The translations under genes and the position numbers were made by a program. A DNA stretch of 64,000 nucleotides from Paracoccus sediminicola. Its GTDB lineage: Bacteria > Pseudomonadota > Alphaproteobacteria > Rhodobacterales > Rhodobacteraceae. Numbering within the stretch: position 1 is the stretch's first letter; each line of letters opens with the position of its first letter. The DNA is taken from the NCBI RefSeq assembly GCF_027912835.1, contig NZ_CP115768.1:1302001-1366000 (forward strand), read 5' to 3'. The notes under the pieces are model-generated. The model made no database searches and was not told the DNA's origin. It was given only the letters and a program-made list of their open reading frames with translations. This document shows positions 55,648-64,000 of the stretch, piece by piece.

Positions 55648-56967
55648 TCAGCAACGCAGATCGTTACTGAGGCCGAAGAACATCAGCCCGACGACCAGCG
55701 CCAGCCCGATCGAGGTCAGCAGGTTCAGCGCCCGGTCGGATGGCGCCCGGCCGCTCAGCGCCTCCCAGGCATAGAAGGCCAGATGCCCGCCATCCAGAAC
55801 CGGGATGGGCAACAGGTTCAGAAACCCGATGGCGACCGACAGAACGGCGATCCACCAGATGAAATTGGCCGCACCCGCATCGGCGGCCTGTCCCGTGGTC
55901 TCGGCGATGGTGATCGCGCCGCTCAGATTGCACGATCCGATCTGGCCGGTAATCAGCGCCCAGATGCCGCTGAGGCTGGAGGTAATGATCTCCCAGACCT
56001 GCATCACGCCGGCACCGAGCGCCGCCAGGGGACCCACCGCCTGCGTGGCGGGCGCGACATAGCCGTCGCCGGTCACGCCGATCAGCCAGCGCTTCTCGAA
56101 TCCGCCCTCTGGCAGCGGAATATCCTGTTCTTTCGGCGACAGCGTGACGGCAATCTCTTCGCCGTCGCGCCACAGCGTGATTTCCAGCGGATCGCCCTGC
56201 GCCGCCTCGACAAAGCCGCGCAGCTCGCTGAAGCGCGATACCGGCGTGCCATCCACCGCCAGCACCACATCGCCAGGCATGATCCCGGATGAGGCGGCGG
56301 CGCTGCCCGGCGCGACCCCCCCGATCCGGGCGGGCAGCGGGTCGGGGCCGGTCACGGTGATCTCGGCCCCGTCGCGGCGGACGGTCCAGTCATGGCTGCG
56401 GGTCTCGGGCAGATCGTCCGAAACGGTGAACATATCCGCCCATCCGGCGATCGCCTGCCCGCCAATGCCGAGGATCTCGTCGCCGGGCTGCAACTCGTTC
56501 ACCACGCCGGGCGGCATCGGGGCCAGCTCACCCACGGTGGGTGTCTCGACCGGGACACCGCGCACCAGCATGAAGCCGGAAAAGATCAGCGCTGAAAGAA
56601 TGAAGTTGAACACCGGCCCCGCCGAAACCGTCGCCACCCGCGCCCAGAGCGGCGCGCCCTCCAGCGTCTGACGGCGCAGGGCCGGGTCCACGGCGACGCC
56701 TTTGCCCGCGCTCGCCGCGTTGCCGTCGCCGAGGAATTTGACATAGCCGCCCAGCGGGATCGCGGCGAGCTGCCACCGCGTGCCGCGCCGGTCCCGACGC
56801 GAGGCGAGGCGCGGGCCGAAGCCGAGCGAGAACACCTCGGCCCGGATCCCCGACCATCTGCCGACGATGTAATGCCCGTATTCATGCACGGTGACGATGA
56901 CCGACAATGCGATCAGGAAGGCGAACAGCGTCCAGATGCCGCCGCCGAGCCCTGCGATGAAATCCAT
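55648..56967 (-). CDS. rseP: RIP metalloprotease RseP
   Basis: 439 residues. Zinc-binding HEYGH at 28-32 in the first transmembrane helix, two PDZ regions (about 115-290) and the LDG motif (PIPVLDGGHL) in a C-terminal helix. It performs site-2 cleavage of membrane anti-sigma factors; the RskA encoded at 15206-15907 is a plausible substrate. It lies 2 bp after dxr. Confidence 0.96.
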   Translation of the reverse strand: MDFIAGLGGGIWTLFAFLIALSVIVTVHEYGHYIVGRWSGIRAEVFSLGFGPRLASRRDRRGTRWQLAAIPLGGYVKFLGDGNAASAGKGVAVDPALRRQTLEGAPLWARVATVSAGPVFNFILSALIFSGFMLVRGVPVETPTVGELAPMPPGVVNELQPGDEILGIGGQAIAGWADMFTVSDDLPETRSHDWTVRRDGAEITVTGPDPLPARIGGVAPGSAAASSGIMPGDVVLAVDGTPVSRFSELRGFVEAAQGDPLEITLWRDGEEIAVTLSPKEQDIPLPEGGFEKRWLIGVTGDGYVAPATQAVGPLAALGAGVMQVWEIITSSLSGIWALITGQIGSCNLSGAITIAETTGQAADAGAANFIWWIAVLSVAIGFLNLLPIPVLDGGHLAFYAWEALSGRAPSDRALNLLTSIGLALVVGLMFFGLSNDLRC

Positions 56968-56969
56968 GT

Positions 56970-58151
56970 CTAGCGACCTCCGTGGCGTGCCGTCCAGCCG
57001 GCGGCGGATTGCCGCGCCCGCTGATCCCAGTCCAGCACCGTGGCCAGATCCTCCGGCGATGTGGTGAAACCGGGCTGCCGCGTCAAGTCGTCAAGTGCCG
57101 CCTCGACCGCGCGGGCCATGTCTGTGAAGCGGATGCGACCGGCGAGAAAATCGTCGAGCGCCTGCTCTTTCGCCCCGTTCAGCACCGCGCCCGCCGCCCC
57201 GCCAGCCGCCATCACCTCACGGGCGAGCCGCAGCGCCGGCCAGCGTGTCTCGTCCGGGGCGCGGAAGGTCAGCGCGCCCAACGCCGCCAGATCAAGCCTT
57301 GCCACGGGCAGATCGGCCCGGTCCGGCCAGTGCAGCGCATAGCCGATGGCGTGCCGCATATCCGGCGCGCCAAGATGCGCGATGCTGCCGCCATCGCGAT
57401 GAGTGACCATCGCGTGAATGATGGATTCGGGATGCACGAGGACCTTGATCTTTTCAGGCTCTATTCCAAAAAATTCTCGGGTTTCAATAAGTTCCAGCGC
57501 CTTGTTGAACATGGACGCGCTGTCGATGGTGATCCGCTGCCCCATGGCCCAGTTGGGATGGGTCGAGGCCTGCGCGACCGTCGCGGCTTCGAGCCTGTCG
57601 AGCGGCCAGTCCCGGAAGGCGCCGCCCGAGGCGGTGATCGTCACCTCTGCAACATTGTCGATGTTTTCTGCCCCAAGTGCCTGAAAAATAGCGGAATGTT
57701 CCGAATCGACCGGCAGGATCTGCGCGCCGTTCCGCGCCGCCACCCCCATCACCAGCCGCCCCGCTGTCACCAGGGTTTCCTTGTTGGCGAGCGCCAGCGC
57801 GCCACCGCGCTCCAGCACGCGCAGCCCCGGCGGAAGTCCCGCGGCGCCCACGATTGCCGATAACGTCCAGTCTGCGGGGCGATCCGCGGCGCGGGCGATT
57901 GCATCGGCCCCCGCCTCCGCCGCGATGCCGGACCCGGCAAGCGCATCAGTCAGATCGTCGACAAGTTCGGGATAGGCGGTCACCGCCACCTCGGCCCGCA
58001 ACTCCCGCGCCATCTCGGCCAACCGGGAAATATTGCGACCGCCGCTCAGCGCGACGACATTCCATGCCTCTGCCCCGCCGGAACGGATCAGCAGATCATA
58101 GGCGCTTTCCCCGATCGAGCCGGTCGCGCCGAAAATCGAGATGGACCGCAT
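56970..58151 (-). CDS. dxr: 1-deoxy-D-xylulose 5-phosphate reductoisomerase
   Basis: 393 residues. NADPH-binding GATGSIGESA at 9-18, metal-binding VDSEHSAIFQAL and the ASGGAFRDW loop are present. It makes MEP, the first committed step of non-mevalonate isoprenoid synthesis. The ATG overlaps the cdsA stop by 1 bp. The isoprenoid feeds UppS, encoded two genes upstream. Confidence 0.97.
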   Translation of the reverse strand: MRSISIFGATGSIGESAYDLLIRSGGAEAWNVVALSGGRNISRLAEMARELRAEVAVTAYPELVDDLTDALAGSGIAAEAGADAIARAADRPADWTLSAIVGAAGLPPGLRVLERGGALALANKETLVTAGRLVMGVAARNGAQILPVDSEHSAIFQALGAENIDNVAEVTITASGGAFRDWPLDRLEAATVAQASTHPNWAMGQRITIDSASMFNKALELIETREFFGIEPEKIKVLVHPESIIHAMVTHRDGGSIAHLGAPDMRHAIGYALHWPDRADLPVARLDLAALGALTFRAPDETRWPALRLAREVMAAGGAAGAVLNGAKEQALDDFLAGRIRFTDMARAVEAALDDLTRQPGFTTSPEDLATVLDWDQRARQSAAGWTARHGGR

Positions 58152-58966
58152 CAGAACCCGACCTGTGGCAATCCCATGATCCAGCTCAGCAGCATTACCG
58201 CCAGAACTGCGCCCGAGACCGCGTCGAAGCGATCCATGAAGCCGCCATGACCGGGGATCAGGTTCGAGCTGTCCTTGACGCCCGCGCGCCGCTTCAGCCA
58301 GCTTTCCGCGATGTCGCCAAGCTGCCCCGCAAGCGCCACCACCGGCGACAGCAGGATCAGCACCCAGTCAGCCAGCCCCGCCTGCCAGAGGATCGCGCCG
58401 AACAGCGCCGCGCCGATCCAGCCTGCCAACGTGCCCGACCAGGTTTTTTTCGGGCTTACCGCCGGCCAGAATTTCGGCCCGCCGATCATGCGCCCGGCAA
58501 AGTAACCCAGCACATCCGAGAGGATGACCACCCCCATAAGCCACAGGATGAATGGCAGCCCGTATTCTTCGCGCAGATGGACCAGCTCATAGCCGACGGC
58601 CATGATCGCCCCGCCAAAGATTGCATAGGTGGCGCGGTCCTTGGGCACCGCGCCGGGCAGGCCGGCCACGATCGGAAGCAGCAGGATCAGGGGCGCGAAT
58701 TCGGGGAGTCCAAGCGCGGCAAAGAGCGACAGCCCCGCGACCACGGCGAGAACCATCGGCCGGAACCGCCCGAACGGGGTGTGGATGCGCGCCGGGCCGC
58801 GCCAGCCGGTCATCCGCGCCAGTTCCCAGAAGGTCAGCGCCATGAACAGCGCCACCCCGGCCCACAGCGCCAGCCCGGAAGACAGCGCCAGCTGAACCCC
58901 GATGAACAGCAACACCGCCGCGGACACGACGCGCCGGGTCAGGTCAGACCACTTGCTCCCCGCCAT
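58151..58966 (-). CDS. cdsA: Phosphatidate cytidylyltransferase
   Basis: 271 residues with about seven membrane helices and the CdsA signature SPKKTWSGTLAGW ... DSSNLIPGHGGFMDRFDA near the C-terminus. It makes CDP-diacylglycerol for phospholipids. It lies 6 bp after uppS and abuts dxr. Confidence 0.96.
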   Translation of the reverse strand: MAGSKWSDLTRRVVSAAVLLFIGVQLALSSGLALWAGVALFMALTFWELARMTGWRGPARIHTPFGRFRPMVLAVVAGLSLFAALGLPEFAPLILLLPIVAGLPGAVPKDRATYAIFGGAIMAVGYELVHLREEYGLPFILWLMGVVILSDVLGYFAGRMIGGPKFWPAVSPKKTWSGTLAGWIGAALFGAILWQAGLADWVLILLSPVVALAGQLGDIAESWLKRRAGVKDSSNLIPGHGGFMDRFDAVSGAVLAVMLLSWIMGLPQVGF

Positions 58967-58972
58967 CCCGCG

Positions 58973-59698
58973 TCACACGCCGCCGAAGCGGCGGTCGCGC
59001 AGCCCGAAGCGGTCCAGGATCGCCGCGAGATGGTCGGGGCTGAAATCGGGCCAGAGCGTTTCGGTGAATTCATATTCGGCATAGGCCGACTGATAAGGCA
59101 GGAAATTCGAGGTCCGCGTCTCGCCCGAGGTGCGGATCACCAGATCCGGGTCCGGGCAACCCGCCGTGTCGAGGCAATCCGCGAAATCGGCCTGGGTCGG
59201 CTCGTCGATCTGGCCCGAGGCAATCTTCTGCGCCAGTTTCTTCGTTGCCCGCAGGATCTCGTCGCGCCCGCCGTAATTGATCGCCACGGTCAGGTTCAGC
59301 CGCGTATTGCCCGCCGTGCGCGCCTCGATGCCGGCCATGAGCGCCTGAAGCTTGGGGTCGAGCCGTTCGCGACCGCCGATAAAACGCATCCTCACCCCCT
59401 CGGCGGCGAGCCCGTCGGCCTCACGCTCGATATAGCGGCGGAAGATCTTCATCAGGCCGAGCACCTCCTCGGTGGAGCGCTTCCAGTTCTCGGTCGAGAA
59501 CGCATAGACAGTCAGCCAGTTCACCCCGAGATCGGGGCATTCACGGACGATCTGCTTCACGCGCTCGGCACCCCGGCGATGGCCGACAAGGCGCGGCCAG
59601 CCCTTGCTGGTCGCCCAACGTCCATTGCCGTCCATAATGATCGCGACGTGGCGGGGGGGCGTTGCGCCGCCTGGCTGGGTTGCCGCTTCGACCGCCAT
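58973..59698 (-). CDS. uppS: Di-trans,poly-cis-decaprenylcistransferase (undecaprenyl diphosphate synthase)
   Basis: 241 residues from the ATG at 59698; the start at 59734 falls inside frr. Catalytic D23 sits in IIMDGNGRWA, with RGAERVK and LTVYAFSTENW following. It builds the C55 lipid carrier for peptidoglycan. It begins directly after the frr stop. Confidence 0.96.
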   Translation of the reverse strand: MAVEAATQPGGATPPRHVAIIMDGNGRWATSKGWPRLVGHRRGAERVKQIVRECPDLGVNWLTVYAFSTENWKRSTEEVLGLMKIFRRYIEREADGLAAEGVRMRFIGGRERLDPKLQALMAGIEARTAGNTRLNLTVAINYGGRDEILRATKKLAQKIASGQIDEPTQADFADCLDTAGCPDPDLVIRTSGETRTSNFLPYQSAYAEYEFTETLWPDFSPDHLAAILDRFGLRDRRFGGV

Positions 59699-59699
59699 C

Positions 59700-60263
59700 T
59701 CAGACCTGCATGATTTCGGCCTGCTTGGCCTCAAGTGCCTCGTCTACCTTGCCGATCATCCGATTGGTCAGGTCCTGGATTTCCTCTTCCCAGAGCTTCT
59801 GGTCATCCTCGGACATGCCGGCGGCCTTGCCCTTCTTGACCTGATCCATGCCGTCGCGGCGCACATTGCGGATCGCGACCCGCGCGTTCTCGGCATATTG
59901 CGCGGCAACCTTGGTCAATTCGCGGCGGCGTTCCTCGTTCAGCTCGGGAATGGGCAGCATGATGATCGTGCCGTTGAGCTGCGGGTTGATGCCCAGACCG
60001 GATTCGCGGATCGCCTTCTCGGCCTTGCCGACCAGCGACTTGTCCCAGATGTTGATCGTGACCATGCGCGGCTCGGGGACGTTCACGGTGCCGATCTGGT
60101 TGATCGGCGTGGGCGAGCCATAAGCGTCGACCATGACCGGCTCGACCATGCTGGCCGAGGCGCGCCCGGTGCGCAGGCTGCCGAATTCGTGGCGCAGCGA
60201 TTCCATGGCGCCGGTCATCCGACGCTCCAGATCGTCGGTATCGATATCAATCTCTTCGGACAT
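59700..60263 (-). CDS. frr: Ribosome recycling factor
   Basis: 187 residues from the ATG at 60263. The conserved [30 protein letters not shown] and three-helix C-terminal bundle ([20 protein letters not shown]) are present. It splits post-termination ribosomes with EF-G. The frame continues to 60443 without a ribosome-binding site, so that extension is not used. First gene of the envelope operon within the window. Confidence 0.97.
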   Translation of the reverse strand: MSEEIDIDTDDLERRMTGAMESLRHEFGSLRTGRASASMVEPVMVDAYGSPTPINQIGTVNVPEPRMVTINIWDKSLVGKAEKAIRESGLGINPQLNGTIIMLPIPELNEERRRELTKVAAQYAENARVAIRNVRRDGMDQVKKGKAAGMSEDDQKLWEEEIQDLTNRMIGKVDEALEAKQAEIMQV

Positions 60264-60516
60264 CAATGTCTCTCTCATTCCCTTGTCGAGCCGTTCTAAC
60301 GCGAGGCGCTCCGCATGGCAAAGCGTTATCGTCCTTCTGACACATGCGTGAGAAGCCAAAGCCGTGCACGCGCCGCGCGACACCGCCTGATGGCGATCTG
60401 CGTGGAGGATGCGGTGCCTCAAGGACGGACCCGCCTCGGACACCGCCCCGACATTCCAGACAAAGCTTTCGCCGGCCCTGAACAGCTAGAAGCGGCCGGG
60501 CTGATTCATCTTCGCC

Positions 60517-60541
60517 GGAACTCCAAGCTTGTCAGCACGTT
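60517..60541 (+). promoter_or_regulatory. EcfG-like (general stress sigma) promoter of the micro-protein genes
   Basis: GGAAC (60517-60521), 16-bp spacer, CGTT (60538-60541) exactly matches the alphaproteobacterial EcfG consensus GGAAC-N16/17-cGTT. It lies 31 bp before the first micro-protein ATG. The rest of the 309-bp gap back to frr (60264-60516) shows nothing else I can support. Confidence 0.6.
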
Positions 60542-60572
60542 GGGCCAAGCAAATGACAAGAAGGGACATCCC

Positions 60573-60638
60573 ATGAACTCGATCATCTATATCGTCGGCC
60601 TCGTCGTCGTGGTGCTGTTCATCCTGTCGCTGCTCTGA
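60573..60638 (+). CDS. 21-residue single-helix membrane micro-protein, copy 1
   Basis: An ATG at 60573, preceded by AAGGGA, encodes MNSIIYIVGL followed by VVVVLFILSLL and a TGA. The whole peptide is one transmembrane helix with no charged residue. A second gene 13 bp downstream encodes nearly the same peptide, which argues strongly that both are translated. The stress-type promoter upstream suggests induction under general stress. Function unknown; such peptides often tune membrane enzymes or fluidity. Confidence 0.7.
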   Translation: MNSIIYIVGLVVVVLFILSLL

Positions 60639-60651
60639 TAGCAGCCAGGGA

Positions 60652-60726
60652 ATGAACTCGATCATCTATATCGTCGGGCTGGTTCTCGTCGTCCTGTTCA
60701 TCCTCTCGATGCTTGGACTGCGCTGA
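60652..60726 (+). CDS. 24-residue single-helix membrane micro-protein, copy 2
   Basis: An ATG at 60652 encodes MNSIIYIVGL then VLVVLFILSMLGLR. The first 19 residues differ from copy 1 at one position, and a short GLR tail adds one basic charge. DNA differences are mostly at third codon positions (for example GGC/GGG and CTGTCG/CTCTCG), the pattern of selection on protein. AGGGA directly abuts the ATG, so initiation may depend on coupling to copy 1. Confidence 0.7.
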   Translation: MNSIIYIVGLVLVVLFILSMLGLR

Positions 60727-60910
60727 TCCCGGCCAAGATGACGACGCAACGGGCATGGGCAGAGCGGATCTGCACCGTGCCCGCTCTGCGGTCGGTGAAC
60801 GGCAAAGCGCCGCCCTGCACCGCTCAGCGCGCTCCGTCCCGACATAGCACTGGCCTTTGCGCCGCCCCTGCGTTAGGGGGGCCGCAACTTATTCTGAACA
60901 GGCCCGTGTA

Positions 60911-62728
60911 ATGGATATCCGCAACATCGCCATCATCGCCCATGTCGACCACGGCAAGACGACTCTGGTGGACGAGCTTCTCAAGCAATCCGGCAGTTTC
61001 CGTGAAAACCAGTCCGTGGCCGAACGCGCCATGGACAGCAACGATATCGAGCGCGAGCGGGGCATCACCATCCTCGCCAAGGCCACCTCGGTCGAGTGGA
61101 AGGGCACGCGGATCAACATCGTCGACACGCCCGGCCACGCCGATTTCGGCGGCGAGGTGGAACGGATCCTGTCAATGGTCGATGGCGTCTGCCTGCTGGT
61201 GGATGCGGCCGAAGGCCCGATGCCGCAGACGAAATTCGTAACCTCCAAGGCGCTCGCGCTCGGGCTGAAACCGATCGTGGTGCTGAACAAGGTCGACAAG
61301 CCCGCCGCCGAACCCGAACACGCGCTGAACGAAGTCTTCGACCTGTTTGCCAATCTGGGCGCGTCGGACGAGCAGCTCGATTTCCCGCATCTCTATGCGT
61401 CGGGGATCGGGGGCTGGGCCGTCGCCGATCTGGAGGATGAGCGCAAGGATCTGACCGCGCTGTTCGACCTGATCCTGAACCATGTCGATCCGCCGCAGCA
61501 GGTGCAGCAAGCCGCGGAACCCTTCCGGATGCTCGCCACCACGCTCGGCGCCGACCCGTTCCTGGGCCGCATCCTGACCGGTCGCGTCGAAAGCGGCCGC
61601 GCAAAGGCCGGGGACACGGTCAAGGTGCTGAATCGCGAAAACGAGCGGGTCGAGCAGTTCCGCATCTCCAAGGTGCTGGCCTTTCGCGGCCTGACCCAGC
61701 AACCCATCGACGAGGCGCAGGCCGGTGATATCGTCAGCATCGCCGGCATGTCGAAAGGCACCGTCGCCGACACGATCTGCGCCCCCGAGGTCGAGGCCGC
61801 GATCCCCGCACAACCCATCGATCCGCCGACCATCTCGGTCACCTTCGGGATCAACGATTCGCCGCTGGCCGGTCAGGACGGCAAGAAGGTGCAATCCCGC
61901 GTCATCCGCGAGCGGCTGATGAAGGAAGCGGAATCCAACGTCGCCATTAAGGTCGAGGATACGCCCGGCGGCGAGGCTTTTGTCGTCTCGGGCCGGGGCG
62001 AACTGCAGATGGGCGTGCTGATCGAGAACATGCGCCGCGAAGGCTATGAGCTGTCGATCTCGCGCCCCCGCGTGATCTTCCGCGAAGAGGACGGCCAGCG
62101 GATGGAACCGGTCGAGGAAGCCATCATCGACGTCGATGACGACTATACCGGCGCGGTGATCGAGAAACTGACCGGCGACCGCAAGGGCGAGCTGATTGAC
62201 ATGCGCCCGGCCGGCCACGGCAAGACCCGCATTGTCGCCCATGTCCCCTCGCGCGGGCTGATCGGCTATCACGGCGAATTCATGACCGACACGCGCGGCA
62301 ACGGCGTGCTGAACCGCATCTTCCACGGCTGGACGCCCTATAAGGGCACCATCCAGGGCCGCCGCCAGGGCGTTCTCATCAGCATGGAAAACGGCGTCTC
62401 GGTGGCCTATGCGCTGTGGAACCTCGAAGAGCGCGGCAAGCTGTTCATCGGCGCGCAGGAACAGGTCTATACCGGCATGATCATCGGCGAACACAGCCGC
62501 GACAATGACCTCGAGGTGAACCCGCTCAAGGGCAAGAAACTCACCAATGTCCGCGCCTCGGGCACGGATGAGGCGGTCCGCCTGACGCCGCCGGTGCGCA
62601 TGTCGCTGGAAGAGGCCATCGCCTATATCGACGATGACGAACTGGTCGAGGTCACGCCGAAAAACATCCGCCTGCGCAAGCGCCATCTCGACCCGCATGA
62701 ACGCAAGCGCGCCGCGCGGTCCGAATAA
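60911..62728 (+). CDS. typA: Ribosome-associated GTPase TypA/BipA
   Basis: 605 residues from the ATG at 60911. G1 motif AHVDHGKTT at 10-18, switch motif [16 protein letters not shown] and NKVDKP, then EF-G-like domains and the TypA C-terminal domain (GQEQ-type region [33 protein letters not shown], read here in parts). It is needed for ribosome assembly and growth under stress or cold. It ends at a compound palindromic element. Confidence 0.97.
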   Translation: MDIRNIAIIAHVDHGKTTLVDELLKQSGSFRENQSVAERAMDSNDIERERGITILAKATSVEWKGTRINIVDTPGHADFGGEVERILSMVDGVCLLVDAAEGPMPQTKFVTSKALALGLKPIVVLNKVDKPAAEPEHALNEVFDLFANLGASDEQLDFPHLYASGIGGWAVADLEDERKDLTALFDLILNHVDPPQQVQQAAEPFRMLATTLGADPFLGRILTGRVESGRAKAGDTVKVLNRENERVEQFRISKVLAFRGLTQQPIDEAQAGDIVSIAGMSKGTVADTICAPEVEAAIPAQPIDPPTISVTFGINDSPLAGQDGKKVQSRVIRERLMKEAESNVAIKVEDTPGGEAFVVSGRGELQMGVLIENMRREGYELSISRPRVIFREEDGQRMEPVEEAIIDVDDDYTGAVIEKLTGDRKGELIDMRPAGHGKTRIVAHVPSRGLIGYHGEFMTDTRGNGVLNRIFHGWTPYKGTIQGRRQGVLISMENGVSVAYALWNLEERGKLFIGAQEQVYTGMIIGEHSRDNDLEVNPLKGKKLTNVRASGTDEAVRLTPPVRMSLEEAIAYIDDDELVEVTPKNIRLRKRHLDPHERKRAARSE

Positions 62729-62739
62729 TCAGCGCCGGA

Positions 62740-62839
62740 GCGGGGGTTTTGCACCCCCGCACCCCCGCAGGATATTTGCTTCAGGGTGAGAGATCTTCAT
62801 CCTGAGACAAATATTCCGGGGTCCGGGGCAGCGCCCCGG
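62740..62839. repeat. Compound palindromic element (REP-like) between convergent genes
   Basis: Three nested or adjacent dyads: GCGGGGGT/ACCCCCGC (62740-62760), ATATTTG with CAAATAT (62772-62814, reinforced by TCAGG/CCTGA), and CCGGGGC/GCCCCGG (62823-62839). The GC-rich hairpins flank an AT-rich stem. Elements of this style are scattered between genes in Rhodobacterales. It separates typA and the hydrolase and can terminate both. Confidence 0.65.
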
Positions 62840-62843
62840 TCCG

Positions 62844-63809
62844 TCACTCTCCGAAATTCTGCGTGATCCAGCCATTGATCCGCGTGGCCACCGGCGCGGT
62901 CTGCCCCGGCGAGAGGATATCTCCCGCGATGACATGGGACGACGCGTCGTCACCCGGACCGAGCGAGATCGGCATATCGGTCACCTCTCCGCCCCAGCCA
63001 TCGAGAAAGCGCGCAGTGGCGGCGGGATCGACCACCTCGTCCGCCTCTGAGCGGATCGCCAGCAAAGGCTGGCCGACATCCGAGAAATCGCTGCCATTGG
63101 CCTCGGCGACAAGTGCCACCATGGGCAGCACCGCGGTCATTGGATAGCAGCTTGTCCAATATTCGCGGTGCTTCTCGTTGCGCGGCTCGAAACAGCGCTC
63201 GCGTCCTGCGATCAGCGGAAGCCAGTGCCGGGCGAGCGGCCAGCGGGCCAGAAAGGCCCAGCGGTTTCGAAGGCCGAAATTCGGCGAGATCAGCACCACC
63301 CCGTCGATCAGCCGTCCCAGCTTGGGGTCGCGCGCCGCCATCACCGCCAGCGTGCCCCCTGTCGAGCCGCCGATCACCACCACCTTTTCTCCGATGCGCT
63401 GCCCGATCGCGATGGCCTCGGCCACGTCCCGCGCCCAGTCCGACACCCGCGCCGTGCCGAGCGAGGCGCCATCCAGCCCATGTCCGCTCAGCCGCGCGAA
63501 ATACAGATTCGCACCGCGCCAGGCAGCGATCAGATCGGGCACCGGCCGGATTTCCTCTGAACTGGCCGAGAAGCCATGCAGATAGACCAGCGATACAGGC
63601 GTCTTCTCTCCGGTGCGGCCGGCCCAGACGATGCGGCGAGAGACCTCGGGACGAACCCCGCTTTCCTCCTGATAGAGATAGGCGTCCAGATTTTCCGGCA
63701 GCTCGGCGATCTCGGGCGGGTTGAAGCGACCGGATTCGCGCGGGCCGAACATCCAGATCAGCGCCCCGCTGCCGGCAAGCGCGACCAGCAGGGTCAGCAG
63801 AAACGCCAT
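62844..63809 (-). CDS. Membrane-anchored alpha/beta hydrolase
   Basis: 321 residues from the ATG at 63809. N-terminal membrane anchor (about 2-22), then an alpha/beta-hydrolase domain with oxyanion region VYLHGFSASSEE, nucleophile S149 in GGSTGG, and an acid/His pair near SEADEVVDP and ASSHVIAGD. It resembles monoacylglycerol-lipase-like carboxylesterases. The same frame stays open upstream to the window edge as a basic, repetitive stretch without a start codon, so a longer N-terminus beginning outside the window cannot be excluded. Confidence 0.85.
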   Translation of the reverse strand: MAFLLTLLVALAGSGALIWMFGPRESGRFNPPEIAELPENLDAYLYQEESGVRPEVSRRIVWAGRTGEKTPVSLVYLHGFSASSEEIRPVPDLIAAWRGANLYFARLSGHGLDGASLGTARVSDWARDVAEAIAIGQRIGEKVVVIGGSTGGTLAVMAARDPKLGRLIDGVVLISPNFGLRNRWAFLARWPLARHWLPLIAGRERCFEPRNEKHREYWTSCYPMTAVLPMVALVAEANGSDFSDVGQPLLAIRSEADEVVDPAATARFLDGWGGEVTDMPISLGPGDDASSHVIAGDILSPGQTAPVATRINGWITQNFGE

Positions 63810-64000
63810 GATACGCCCGCGCCGCCGCGGTGGTCTGGATGTCTGCGCGGCATCGCCGCCCGTCTCGCGGCGCTTTGCACCAGATGCGTCACGGCGCGCT
63901 TCGGGCTTTGTCTTTGCCCCTCCCGCCTTTGCCTTGCCGCCCCGCTCGGCGCTGCGCCGCCGCGCCCCGCCGGTTTTCCGCGCTGACCCGCGCCCACCCT
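63810..64000 (-). other. Open basic extension upstream of the hydrolase, status unclear
   Basis: Minus strand, in frame with the hydrolase: residues rich in Arg, Lys, Gly and Ala (KTGGARRRSAERGGKAKAGG and so on) with no stop and no ATG to the edge. It could be a cytoplasmic N-terminal tail of the hydrolase or simply GC-rich leader. No other gene is supportable here. Confidence 0.35.

Overview
The window looks like a chromosome segment of a high-GC alphaproteobacterium of the Rhodobacterales, close to Paracoccus/Rhodobacter. This rests on recognised protein families and on the order of the housekeeping clusters (aroB-aroK next to xerD and a CorC-type gene; frr-uppS-cdsA-dxr-rseP-bamA-skp). No rRNA, tRNA, CRISPR array or complete insertion sequence was seen.

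Layout. (1) 1 to about 7.0 kb is an accessory island. It holds a large superfamily-2 helicase that runs off the left edge, a WYL-domain repressor of the BrxR/CapW type overlapping it by 4 bp, an AlpA/excisionase-like small HTH protein, a short ettA gene fragment, a one-base-frameshifted orphan gene, and a lower-GC membrane-anchored leucine-rich-repeat protein whose last six residues equal the C-terminal tip of the SSB encoded at 43.3 kb. (2) 7.0-15.9 kb is a complete SigK/RskA-type ECF sigma regulon: sigma and anti-sigma genes face a fasciclin-domain secreted protein, and behind it lies a tightly overlapping operon of flavin amine oxidase-like protein, DUF1365, Cfa/UfaA-like methyltransferase, MFS carrier, SDR and iron-sulfur (6-4) photolyase. 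(3) 16-18.7 kb carries a LysR regulator divergent from a ring-cleaving VOC dioxygenase, then a TetR regulator. (4) 18.7-33.6 kb is a carboxylate/sugar-acid uptake and catabolism region with two tripartite tricarboxylate transporters (TctCBA). A TctD-TctE two-component system with its own periplasmic binding protein lies between them. The left transporter continues into five catabolic genes (two sugar-phosphate isomerase/epimerase-like proteins, an enolase-superfamily protein, a Gfo/Idh/MocA oxidoreductase and a DUF993 protein). Both tctC promoters share an 11-bp-spaced direct repeat that may be the TctD box.

(5) 33.6-45 kb holds redox and housekeeping genes: glutathionyl-hydroquinone reductase, GNAT, FMN reductase, mfd, a membrane protein, hemB, a SYLF lipoprotein, a lytic transglycosylase, ssb, aroB and aroK. 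(6) 45-52.4 kb has two exported or membrane-anchored proteins of unknown function coupled to xerD, then a CNNM/CBS protein, an ABC-F ATPase and a nucleoside hydrolase. (7) 52.4-60.3 kb, read right to left, is the envelope operon frr-uppS-cdsA-dxr-rseP-bamA-skp. (8) 60.5-64 kb has two tandem, nearly identical micro-membrane-protein genes of 21 and 24 codons behind an EcfG-like promoter, then typA, a compound palindromic element and an alpha/beta hydrolase.

Best candidates for new biology: the repressor-helicase module in the truncated island, the LRR protein with an SSB-like tail, the shared TctD direct repeat, and the tandem micro-proteins behind a stress-type promoter.
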